DNA of 23,737 bases from Candidatus Saccharibacteria bacterium UBA6175 (GTDB lineage: Bacteria; Patescibacteriota; Saccharimonadia; Saccharimonadales; Saccharimonadaceae), in the NCBI GenBank assembly GCA_002422915.1, contig DITV01000001.1, positions 101,038 to 124,774 of the forward strand, in the 5' to 3' direction. A program made the translations under genes and the position numbers. The notes beneath the pieces are model-generated. The model made no database searches, had not been told where the DNA came from, and worked only from the letters and a program-made list of their open reading frames with translations. Shown one piece after another: positions 7,201-13,754 of the stretch (its first letter is position 1; every line of letters starts with the position of its first letter).

Positions 7201-7616
7201 TTGGTGAAATGGAGGTGTGGGCACTTGAAGCATATGGTGCCGCCTCGACTCTCCAGGAAATGCTCACGATTAAGTCTGACGACGTCTACGGACGTGCTAA
7301 AGCCTACGAATCGATCATCAAGAACGAACCAATCGTTGGCCCTAAGCTGCCAGAAAGCTTCAATGTCCTCGTGAAGGAACTGCAGGGTCTTGGACTCCGC
7401 GTTGACCTCCTCGACGAATCAGAAGACGCGATTGTTGATGCTGAACAAGTAATTGGAAGCGTTATTAACGGACAACCAGTCTCTGCCGCAAGTGTCATTG
7501 GTGACGACGAAGAGATCGAAACGATTCTCGACGAAGCCGACGACATTGGTGATATTGAAGATGGGATGTCGATCCAGGACATCGACGAAATAGAAGAAAT
7601 CAAGGAGGAGGCGTAA
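4257..7616 (+). CDS. rpoB: DNA-directed RNA polymerase subunit beta
   Basis: The beta subunit of the transcribing enzyme, 1119 residues from this start, shorter than E. coli (1342) because lineage-specific insertions are absent. Family blocks appear in order: the N-terminal lobe, the rifampicin-pocket block SSQLSQLMD through HKRRLSSMGPGGL (Asp, His, Arg and Ser at the E. coli 516, 526, 529 and 531 positions kept), ETPEGANIG, the YNMDDAI motif, the catalytic-region GDKLAGRHGNKG, and the C-terminal clamp MEVWALEAYGAA. The tail is strongly acidic and ends KEEA. Three in-frame ATGs are possible (4236, 4245, 4257); GAGGA at 4240-4244 favours 4257, although the 12-nt spacing is long. One base separates it from rpoC. 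I see only one cysteine in the protein. Confidence 0.97.
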   Translation: MATSKRATTKRVFFTKDDTALPVPNLIDHQKASWQDFVETGLGEIFAELNPIDDYTGQKLALRFGKYAFQEPKNSEQFAKENNLTFDAPLHAVVELTNKVTGEVKEQEIYLGDYPWMTDRGTFVINGTERVVVSQLIRSAGVFFTADRTIARNNYGAKLIPGRGAWLEFETASNGAVYVKIDRRRKLPVTTLFRALGYNKTTEIKDLFADVDTGEVKFIEATLDKDPARGTNEALIEVYRRLRPGDLATVDNARTMIERMFFDFKRFDYSRVGRYKLNQRLSLDMPNTTENRVFQVSDLIAIVREIIRLNNTQEAPDDIDALSNRRVKLVGELVARQFRVGMLRMQRNAMDRMSMSDLETVSPNQLINARPVVAAVREFFASSQLSQLMDDTNPLAELAHKRRLSSMGPGGLSRERAGFDVRDAHPTHYGRLCAVETPEGANIGLVLNLAAYARINEYGFIETPYLKVVNGKVTDEVVYLDASEEAVEVIADAGAELNDKGEFAADRVSARNGLLPEQVDASEVTYMDAAHKQILGSTASLVPFVEKNRVDRSLMASSMQKQAVPLLQPESPVVGTGIETEIARNTSQLVEAEGAGEVVRADADEVHVKYADGVKVYNLIHFTKSNDDRSINQKVRVERGQKVKKGDILIEGASVADGEIALGRDLLVAFMPWSGYNMDDAIVLSRRLVQDDTLTSINIKDYTVEVRETKLGPEIVTRDIPNVSEESLRHLDESGIVQLGSEVKSGDVLVGKITPKGEQELSSEERLLRAIFGEKAKDVRDTSQRMNSAGGGKVVGVKIFSRENGHELKAGVLMQIKIFVAQFRKISVGDKLAGRHGNKGVIAKILPVEDMPFMEDGTPVDVVLNPLGVPSRMNIGQLFETHLGMAARALGYKVATPPFNGISDETISDELEKAGLARDGKSQLFDGRNGEPFEERTTVGVMHMLKLHHMVSDKIHARSTGPYTMVTQQPLGGKAQNGGQRFGEMEVWALEAYGAASTLQEMLTIKSDDVYGRAKAYESIIKNEPIVGPKLPESFNVLVKELQGLGLRVDLLDESEDAIVDAEQVIGSVINGQPVSAASVIGDDEEIETILDEADDIGDIEDGMSIQDIDEIEEIKEEA

Positions 7617-7617
7617 T

Positions 7618-10600
7618 ATGTCACGCGTGATCACCAACAACAACGGCATTGCTGACTTCGACGCGATTCGTTTAAGTGTTGCAAGCGCCGAGGATATCCT
7701 GAAATGGAGCCACGGAGAAGTAACCAAGCCCGAGACCATTAACTACCGAACCCAGAAGCCTGAGCGCGACGGATTGTTCTGTGAACGGATCTTCGGCCCA
7801 GTCAAGGACATTAACCCACACGACAACAAGCTAAAGGGAGTTCGCTCTCGTGAAGCCGCCGTCGACAAGAATGGTGACCTCGTTACCAAGTCGATTGTTC
7901 GTCGTGAACGAATGGGACACATCACCCTTGCCAGCCCAGTCGCACACATCTGGTTTATGCGCGGAACGCCATCTGCAATGTCACTATTGCTTGGTATCAC
8001 CGTTCGTAACCTTGAGCGCATCGCGTACTTTGCAACTTACGTGGTCACAAAGGCTGACGAAGAAGCTCGCGACAAGATGCTTGCCGACCTTGAAGCTGAA
8101 ACTGAAGCCGCAACTGCTGCTATCAAAATGCGCTATGAAAAAGACGCTGAAGCTGAGGGTGCTGACGTGAAAGTACTGGCAGAAGGCCAAACTCGTGAAA
8201 TTGAAGAACTCACCGAAAGCTACACGCTGAAGAAAACACAGCTTGAAAGCCTCGTGAAAAACTCATTGATGAGCGAAGTCGACTACCGTAACCTTCCTGA
8301 AGAATACCAAGACCTCGTTGAAGTTGGTATGGGTGGTGTTGCGCTCAAGCACCTCCTTGACGAAATTGACCTGCCGACACTGATCGCTCAACTCAGCGAA
8401 GAAGTGGCTGGTGCCAAAGGACAGCGTGAGAAGAAGCTCCTCAAGCGTCTGAAGGTACTTGAAGGCATGCAGTCTGCTGGCATTAAGCCAAACAGCCTGA
8501 CCATGACCGTTCTTCCCGTGATTCCTCCGGATCTTCGTCCAATGGTACAGCTGACCGGTGGCCGCTTTGCGACCTCTGATCTCAACGACCTCTACCGTCG
8601 TGTCATCAACCGTAACAACCGTTTAAAGAAGCTCATTGACCTTAATGCGCCTGAAGTTATTCGCCGTAACGAAATGCGTATGCTTCAAGAAGCGGTTGAT
8701 GCCCTGATCGACAACAGCGCTGCCCGTGGTGGCCGCGCCGTCAATGCGACTGGTGGCCGACGTCGCCTCAAGAGCATCTCAGACATGTTGAAGGGTAAGC
8801 AGGGACGATTCCGTCAGAACTTGCTCGGTAAGCGTGTTGACTACTCTGGACGTTCGGTTATTGTGGTTGGTCCGAAGCTGAAGATTGACGAATGTGGTCT
8901 GCCAAAGCAGATGGCGCTCGAACTCTTTAAGCCGTTTGTCATCAATTGGCTTATCAGTGGTGAATACGCTCACAACATTCGTTCGGCGACTCGTTTGATT
9001 GAAGCCGGCGAAGCAGTGGTATGGGACGCCCTCGATGCGGTGATTGATGGCAAGTACGTTCTGTTGAACCGTGCGCCGTCACTACACCGTTTGTCTATCC
9101 AGGCCTTCAAGCCTAAATTGGTTGAAGGTAAGGCGATTCAGCTTCACCCACTCGTTGCCAACGGATTTAACGCCGACTACGACGGTGACCAGATGGCAGT
9201 ACACCTTCCACTGAGCCGTCAGGCACAAGAAGAGGCACGGACGCTTATGAGCGCAACCGCCAACCTCTTGAAGCCAGCTGATGGTGCACCCGTGCTTTCG
9301 ATTGCGCAAGACGTCGTGCTCGGTAACTACTACCTGACCTATGACAAGCCAAGCGCGCAAACCGACGTTCGCCGTTCATATAGCTCAGTATACGAAGCCG
9401 AAATGGCCTACGAAGATGGTATTATCCAGCTTCAAACCCCAATTCGTCTGGTTGCAAAGGGTGAAATGCGCGAAACGACCCTTGGACGCGTCTTCTTTAA
9501 CGAGATTCTGCCAAGTGACTATCCATTCGACAACAACGTTCAGACGAAGAAGCAACTCAAGAAGGTCCTTAACGACATCTTTGAGAAGTACGGCGCAGAA
9601 GTTACCGCTAACACCGCTGACCGCATGAAGGGTATGGCCTTCCGCTTTGCCACGATCGCTGCCGTCTCAACTGGTAAGGACGACTACATCGAATTCGAAG
9701 AAACCGATGAGTTCATCGCCGAAGGTGACGCCAAGGTAACACTTATTAGTGAGCAGTTCAACCAAGGTCTCATCACTGAAGACGAGCGCTACAACCTCAC
9801 CGTCAGTACCTGGCGTGGAGTGGTCCGAAGTATCACCGACTTCTTGCAAGAGAAGCTCAAAGACATGGACACTAGTGTCTCTGTCATGGTGAACTCTGGT
9901 GCGCGTGGTGATATCTCGAACGTTCAGCTTGCCAGCGCCATGATTGGTATCATGGTCGACGCAACAAACCGTGAGATTGAGCTGCCGATTCGTTCAAGCT
10001 ACAAGAAGGGTCTTTCGTCACTGGAGCAATTCGTTGCGACCCGCGGTTCACGTAAGGGTCTGATTGACACCGCGCTTAAGACAGCCGACTCAGGATACCT
10101 GACGCGACGCCTTGTCGACGTGTCACAAGATGTCTTTACGGTTGAAGACAAGCCAGGTGATGACGATGGATTCGCCATCTACCGTGCTGAAACCGAACTG
10201 ACGATGATCGACTTTGCAAACCGACTCTACGGTCGCTACGCAGCTGAAGATGTCGACGGTCATGTAAAAGCCGGCGAGCTCATCACCCGCGAAACCTCAA
10301 AGGCAATTGAAGCCGACAAGAGTATCGATGCGGTCAAGATTCGTTCGGTACTTTCAACCAAGAACCTTCGCGGTGTGCCGCAAACCAGCTATGGTATCGA
10401 CATGTCGACCAACCAGCTCGTCGCCAAAGCACAGCCAGTTGGTGTCATCGCCGCCCAATCAGTCGGTGAGCCAGGAACCCAGCTGACGCTGCGTACCTTC
10501 CACGCCTCTGGTGTGGCGGAAAGCGACATTACCCAGGGTCTGCCACGTGTTGAAGAACTGTTCGAAGCGCGTGCACCAAAGGGTCAAGCGCACATGACCG

Positions 10601-11463
10601 AAGTCACCGGTACTGTTGAGCAATGGGAAGATGGCAAGAAGTACATCGTTCAAGTCACTCCTGAAGCTGGCCACGTAGAGCACATCGCCCTTGAAGGCCG
10701 TACGCCAAACGTCAAGGCCGGTGCCGACGTGAAGGTGGGAGATGTTCTCGCTACCGGTGAAAGCGAATCTCGCCCAATTGTCGCACCATTCGACGGTGTG
10801 GTTGAGTTCACCGACGAGCACATTGTGCTTGCCGCAAACGCCAGCTCACCAGTTCGCTACGAAATCCCAGGCAACACACAGATTCTCGTGAAGTCAGGTG
10901 ACCACGTTGAAGCGGGTGACCGCCTCACCGCTGGTTCACTGAACCTGCACGATCTAATGCGCCTGAAGGGTATCGAAGCAACACAGCGTTACATCATTAA
11001 CGAGGTGCTCCGTATTTACGCCGCACAGGGTCAAGACGTTGCCGACAAGCACCTCGAGATCATCGTTCGACAGATGTTTAGCCGCGTTCAGGTTGAAGAC
11101 CCAGGCGACAGTTCATTTGTGACCGGTGACATTGTGTCTCGTGCTGCCGTAATGGAAGCTAACGAAGCACTCGCCGCCGAAGGCAAAGAGCTCGTTGCGT
11201 TTACCCAGCTCCTCCTTGGTATCACCAAGGTGTCAATCTGGTCTGACAGCTTCTTGTCTGCTGCATCGTTCCAAGACACAACTCGTGTATTGATCAACGC
11301 TGCCGTCAGTGGACGCATCGACCGATTGCACGGACTCAAAGAGAACGTCATCATTGGACGCAAGATTCCAGTGGGAACCGGTGTCACCAGTGCTACTGCG
11401 CTCGACACTCTCGACGAGGACACGGTTGCTGAGATCGAGGAAGACCTCGAACTCGCTGCCTAG
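7618..11463 (+). CDS. rpoC: DNA-directed RNA polymerase subunit beta-prime, lacking both zinc sites
   Basis: The catalytic largest subunit, 1281 residues. The Mg2+-binding motif is NADYDGD with Asp520, Asp522 and Asp524 intact, but Tyr521 replaces the usual Phe. The bridge helix (GLSSLEQFVATRGSRKGL) and trigger loop (GEPGTQLTLRTFH) are present. Residues about 140-290 form a charged coiled-coil insertion like that of actinobacterial RpoC. The four cysteines of the N-terminal zinc ribbon are replaced by Pro67, Asp69, Val82 and Asn85. The four of the second zinc site are replaced by Pro846, Thr914, Pro921 and Ser924. Both segments align with E. coli without gaps. Only two cysteines remain in the protein. 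Translation is coupled to rpoB by AAGGAGGAGGCG, which encodes the RpoB C-terminus. Confidence 0.97.
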   Translation: MSRVITNNNGIADFDAIRLSVASAEDILKWSHGEVTKPETINYRTQKPERDGLFCERIFGPVKDINPHDNKLKGVRSREAAVDKNGDLVTKSIVRRERMGHITLASPVAHIWFMRGTPSAMSLLLGITVRNLERIAYFATYVVTKADEEARDKMLADLEAETEAATAAIKMRYEKDAEAEGADVKVLAEGQTREIEELTESYTLKKTQLESLVKNSLMSEVDYRNLPEEYQDLVEVGMGGVALKHLLDEIDLPTLIAQLSEEVAGAKGQREKKLLKRLKVLEGMQSAGIKPNSLTMTVLPVIPPDLRPMVQLTGGRFATSDLNDLYRRVINRNNRLKKLIDLNAPEVIRRNEMRMLQEAVDALIDNSAARGGRAVNATGGRRRLKSISDMLKGKQGRFRQNLLGKRVDYSGRSVIVVGPKLKIDECGLPKQMALELFKPFVINWLISGEYAHNIRSATRLIEAGEAVVWDALDAVIDGKYVLLNRAPSLHRLSIQAFKPKLVEGKAIQLHPLVANGFNADYDGDQMAVHLPLSRQAQEEARTLMSATANLLKPADGAPVLSIAQDVVLGNYYLTYDKPSAQTDVRRSYSSVYEAEMAYEDGIIQLQTPIRLVAKGEMRETTLGRVFFNEILPSDYPFDNNVQTKKQLKKVLNDIFEKYGAEVTANTADRMKGMAFRFATIAAVSTGKDDYIEFEETDEFIAEGDAKVTLISEQFNQGLITEDERYNLTVSTWRGVVRSITDFLQEKLKDMDTSVSVMVNSGARGDISNVQLASAMIGIMVDATNREIELPIRSSYKKGLSSLEQFVATRGSRKGLIDTALKTADSGYLTRRLVDVSQDVFTVEDKPGDDDGFAIYRAETELTMIDFANRLYGRYAAEDVDGHVKAGELITRETSKAIEADKSIDAVKIRSVLSTKNLRGVPQTSYGIDMSTNQLVAKAQPVGVIAAQSVGEPGTQLTLRTFHASGVAESDITQGLPRVEELFEARAPKGQAHMTEVTGTVEQWEDGKKYIVQVTPEAGHVEHIALEGRTPNVKAGADVKVGDVLATGESESRPIVAPFDGVVEFTDEHIVLAANASSPVRYEIPGNTQILVKSGDHVEAGDRLTAGSLNLHDLMRLKGIEATQRYIINEVLRIYAAQGQDVADKHLEIIVRQMFSRVQVEDPGDSSFVTGDIVSRAAVMEANEALAAEGKELVAFTQLLLGITKVSIWSDSFLSAASFQDTTRVLINAAVSGRIDRLHGLKENVIIGRKIPVGTGVTSATALDTLDEDTVAEIEEDLELAA

Positions 11464-11478
11464 GTCTAAATGACTGCC

Positions 11479-11507
11479 AAAAACACCTCCACTTGGGGGT
11501 GTTTTTT
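11479..11507 (+). terminator. Rho-independent terminator after rpoC
   Basis: AAAAACACCTCC (11479-11490) pairs with GGGGGTGTTTTT (11495-11506) around the loop ACTT, with one T/G wobble, and ends in a T run. It closes the rpoBC unit 16 nt after the rpoC stop codon. Confidence 0.92.
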
Positions 11508-11525
11508 GTGTGGCGAGTACTTCAC

Positions 11526-11554
11526 TGGACAGATACAAGACTTCTTGCTATAAT
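11526..11554 (+). promoter_or_regulatory. Promoter of rpsL-rpsG, TGGACA-17-TATAAT with extended -10
   Basis: The -35 TGGACA (11526-11531) is one mismatch from consensus. The spacer is 17 bp and the -10 is a perfect TATAAT (11549-11554) with TGC just upstream. This is one of the strongest-looking promoters in the window. Transcription should begin near 11561. Confidence 0.88.
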
Positions 11555-11560
11555 CACAGG

Positions 11561-11700
11561 TGAGTTTCCGTTCGTCGTTATGTGAAACGTGTACAAGACA
11601 CATAAAAGGATGAACTATGTTTTAAAAGGGATGCTGACCCTGATAAAACCATCGTATCCAATCTGGATACAAACAATTTAATGGGGAAGTTTATTTAAAC
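11561..11700 (+). promoter_or_regulatory. rpsL 5' leader with hairpins and a possible upstream ORF
   Basis: The leader is about 140 nt. TTATGTG (11578-11584) pairs with CACATAA (11599-11605), and GTATCCA (11654-11660) pairs with TGGATAC (11664-11670) around ATC. A 23-codon open frame runs from ATG 11610 to TAA 11681, and a five-codon frame ATG 11681 to TAA 11698 follows in the TAATG arrangement, 2 nt before rpsL. GGGGAAG (11683-11689) may serve as a distant ribosome-binding site. A role for the small frames is not shown. Confidence 0.5.
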
Positions 11701-12114
11701 ATGCCAACAATCAATCAATTAGTCCGTAAACCACGCAAGGTTGCGAATGCAAAGAGCAAGTCACCCGCACTTGGTCGTATTCACAATGCCTTGAAAGTTC
11801 GTTACTACGACCAAGAAGCGCCACTCAAGCGAGGCGTGTGTATCAAGGTCACCACTAAGACACCAAAAAAGCCTAACTCAGCACTCCGTAAAGTTGCTCG
11901 TGTTCGTTTGACGAACAACCAAGAAGTCTGGGCCTACATTGGTGGAGAAGGTCACAACCTCCAAGAACACGCCGTTGTGCTTGTTCGTGGTGGCCGTGTG
12001 CCCGACCTCCCAGGTGTCCGTTACCACATCGTTCGTGGTGCACTTGACCTCCAGGGTGTCGCTAACCGTAAGAAGGGCCGTTCTAAGTACGGTGCAAAGA
12101 AGGAGTCTAAGTAA
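11701..12114 (+). CDS. rpsL: 30S ribosomal protein S12
   Basis: A 137-residue S12 of the decoding centre. It carries the family signatures TPKKPNSALRKVARVRL and YIGGEGHNLQEHAVVLVRGGRV, and the usual basic tail. The Lys next to Pro-Asn-Ser (the E. coli K42 region) is kept. At the other classical streptomycin-resistance position, where most bacteria read GGRVKDLPG, this protein reads GGRVPDLPG with Pro101. Asp102, the site of beta-methylthiolation in E. coli, is kept. Of the cysteines common in the family only the one in GVCIKV remains. The stop overlaps the rpsG start (TAATG). Confidence 0.98.
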   Translation: MPTINQLVRKPRKVANAKSKSPALGRIHNALKVRYYDQEAPLKRGVCIKVTTKTPKKPNSALRKVARVRLTNNQEVWAYIGGEGHNLQEHAVVLVRGGRVPDLPGVRYHIVRGALDLQGVANRKKGRSKYGAKKESK

Positions 12115-12593
12115 TGCCTCGTAAAGTCACCGTATCCCTCCAACGACGCCTTTCACCAGACCGCCGCTACCAAAGCGTCATGGTGCAGCGCCTGATCAAC
12201 AAGTCGATGCTTGATGGTAAGAAGCTTGTTGCAGAACGTGCTGTCTACAACGCGCTTGAAATGGCTGCAAAGAAGCTTGATAGCGAAAACCCACTTGAAG
12301 TGTTTGAAAAAGCGCTCAAGAACGTTTCACCAAACTTCGAGGTCAAATCTCGCCGTGTCGGTGGGGCAAACTACCAAATTCCTTTTCCTGTTGCCGGACA
12401 CCGCCAACTGCACTACGCATTTAGCTGGCTCGTCCAAGCTGCCCGTTCTCGTAAAGGTATTCCATACTCTCAGCGTCTTGCGCTCGAGATCGTCGATGCC
12501 TACAACGAAACCGGTGCCGCCTTCAAGAAGAAGGAAGACACCCACAAGATGGCTGAAGCCAACCGCGCATTTGCGCACTTCGCTCGCGGATAA
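12114..12593 (+). CDS. rpsG: 30S ribosomal protein S7
   Basis: A 159-residue S7, close to the usual 156. It nucleates assembly of the 16S rRNA 3' domain (30S head). It opens MPRKVTVSLQRRLSPDRRY, continues with the family block QRLINKSMLDGKKLVAERAVYNAL, contains VGGANYQIPFPV with ARSRKGIPYSQRLALEI, and ends KKEDTHKMAEANRAFAHF. The start codon overlaps the rpsL stop by one base, so translation is coupled. A strong terminator follows immediately, so fusA is not in the same transcript, unlike the classical str operon. Confidence 0.98.
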   Translation: MPRKVTVSLQRRLSPDRRYQSVMVQRLINKSMLDGKKLVAERAVYNALEMAAKKLDSENPLEVFEKALKNVSPNFEVKSRRVGGANYQIPFPVAGHRQLHYAFSWLVQAARSRKGIPYSQRLALEIVDAYNETGAAFKKKEDTHKMAEANRAFAHFARG

Positions 12594-12611
12594 ATTTTGC
12601 ACGAATGAATT

Positions 12612-12636
12612 GAACGCCTTTCGAGGCGTTCTTTTT
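12612..12636 (+). terminator. Rho-independent terminator after rpsG
   Basis: A perfect 8-bp stem GAACGCCT (12612-12619) and AGGCGTTC (12624-12631) capped by a TTCG tetraloop, followed by five T residues (12632-12636). Confidence 0.95.
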
Positions 12637-12640
12637 ATGC

Positions 12641-12669
12641 TTGCCTGATTGACGTTGAGATGTCAGAAT
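12641..12669 (+). promoter_or_regulatory. Promoter TTGCCT-17-CAGAAT with extended -10, leaderless
   Basis: The -35 TTGCCT (12641-12646), a 17-bp spacer and -10 CAGAAT (12664-12669), preceded by TGT. The -10 ends 6 nt before the ATG at 12676. The promoter starts within 5 nt of the rpsG terminator tract. Confidence 0.6.
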
Positions 12670-12675
12670 TCTTGC

Positions 12676-13653
12676 ATGTCAGAACACCTTCAAAGCGCAG
12701 ATACAGGAAACATTAATAACGAACTTCGAGACCTTGAGACCGCACTCAGCGATCCTTTTATTTCTGAAGTTTTAAGAAATGCCGCACAGTATAACGAAAT
12801 CATGAGTATTCATCCTGTCAGTTTTGCAGAAGCAGTAAGTATTATTGAGGACCTTGATAGCCAGTGGGGGGTGCTTTTTGATAATAACGTGACAATAACA
12901 GGAAATGTTACTTTCTTAAGCCCTGATGGCGAACGCCAAACGCACTTTTATGAAGAGCAGAAAATGGTATCTAAGGGCTTCACAATGCTTAATAAAGTTG
13001 ATGAAGACGAGTTAAACGAAGGCTGTCGTGTTGGCCTTCAGCTTTACATGGAAATCCCAGATGAACTCAAAGAAGCTTATGCTGAGGTCACTGAGGGAAC
13101 TCACTTAGTAGGATCAGCTGAGATTGATCATGTCGAGATTCAAGCTGAGGCAATGTCTTACGAGCGTGCTACCGCCTGGCTTTCTGTTTTCGAACCAGAA
13201 CTGATCGAAAATGTAGACGCTACGATCCTAAACAGTAAATATGACGACGTGAGGGCATTACTTGAGCTATCAGAAACAGAGCTTCGTGTTAATTTTGATT
13301 CAGATGACAAGTTGGTGGCTCTACGTGCGCTTAGTGCGTATTTAAAAAAGATAGTCAAAGTTGACTACAAACTGCCCTACTTGGCGGAGATTAGCGGAGA
13401 GCTACTTATAAAAAATAATGAAGGAATTGACGTATTTGGAAGAATAGGTACAGGTGAATGGCTTGTATTTGTTCATGATATCGTGGCGATTCAGGCAACA
13501 AAAGCCGGGGACGTTCTTGAAGGCAGCCCGCAAAGGACTCAGGTGTATTTGCAGTCAACGATCATTAACCCCCTTGATGAAGGAGAAGACCTGCCTGCTC
13601 GGATTCCCATTGACAGCCTTGTCGGTATTGAGCCTATTCGATCGCTCGTGTAA
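12676..13653 (+). CDS. Acidic protein of unknown function inserted between rpsG and fusA
   Basis: A 325-residue soluble protein with no signal peptide, no clear membrane helix and a marked excess of Glu and Asp. I do not recognise a family. The N-terminal part (about 1-70) looks helical; later parts alternate beta-like stretches (NNVTITGNVTFLSP, GELLIKNNEGIDVFG) with acidic helices. The base composition is more AT-rich (about 40-45% GC in sampled lines) and codon use is more relaxed than in rpsG or fusA on either side. This fits a weakly expressed or acquired gene. The start at 12676 is preferred over ATG 12649, because the promoter lies between them and there is no ribosome-binding site. fusA has its own promoter downstream. 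Confidence 0.75.
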   Translation: MSEHLQSADTGNINNELRDLETALSDPFISEVLRNAAQYNEIMSIHPVSFAEAVSIIEDLDSQWGVLFDNNVTITGNVTFLSPDGERQTHFYEEQKMVSKGFTMLNKVDEDELNEGCRVGLQLYMEIPDELKEAYAEVTEGTHLVGSAEIDHVEIQAEAMSYERATAWLSVFEPELIENVDATILNSKYDDVRALLELSETELRVNFDSDDKLVALRALSAYLKKIVKVDYKLPYLAEISGELLIKNNEGIDVFGRIGTGEWLVFVHDIVAIQATKAGDVLEGSPQRTQVYLQSTIINPLDEGEDLPARIPIDSLVGIEPIRSLV

Positions 13654-13677
13654 CATCTAGCCAGTGCTTTCATAATC

Positions 13678-13686
13678 TGTTATAAT
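13678..13686 (+). promoter_or_regulatory. Promoter of fusA, extended -10 TGTTATAAT
   Basis: A perfect TATAAT (13681-13686) preceded by TGT (13678-13680). No good -35 is seen at the expected position. Transcription should start near 13693, leaving a leader of about 62 nt. The leader holds an eight-codon open frame (ATG 13708 to TAA 13734), then a purine-rich GAAAGAGAGACGA before the fusA ATG. Confidence 0.75.
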
Positions 13687-13754
13687 CTACCTAAAGTGCT
13701 ATTTTTTATGGCAAAAAATAATCGAAGCAAGTAACGAAAGAGAGACGAACCAGC

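Noticed and set aside
4257..7616. Intrinsic rifampicin resistance from RpoB substitutions
   Set aside because: Several pocket residues differ from E. coli, but the main resistance positions (516, 526, 529, 531) carry the sensitive-type residues, so no prediction is safe.
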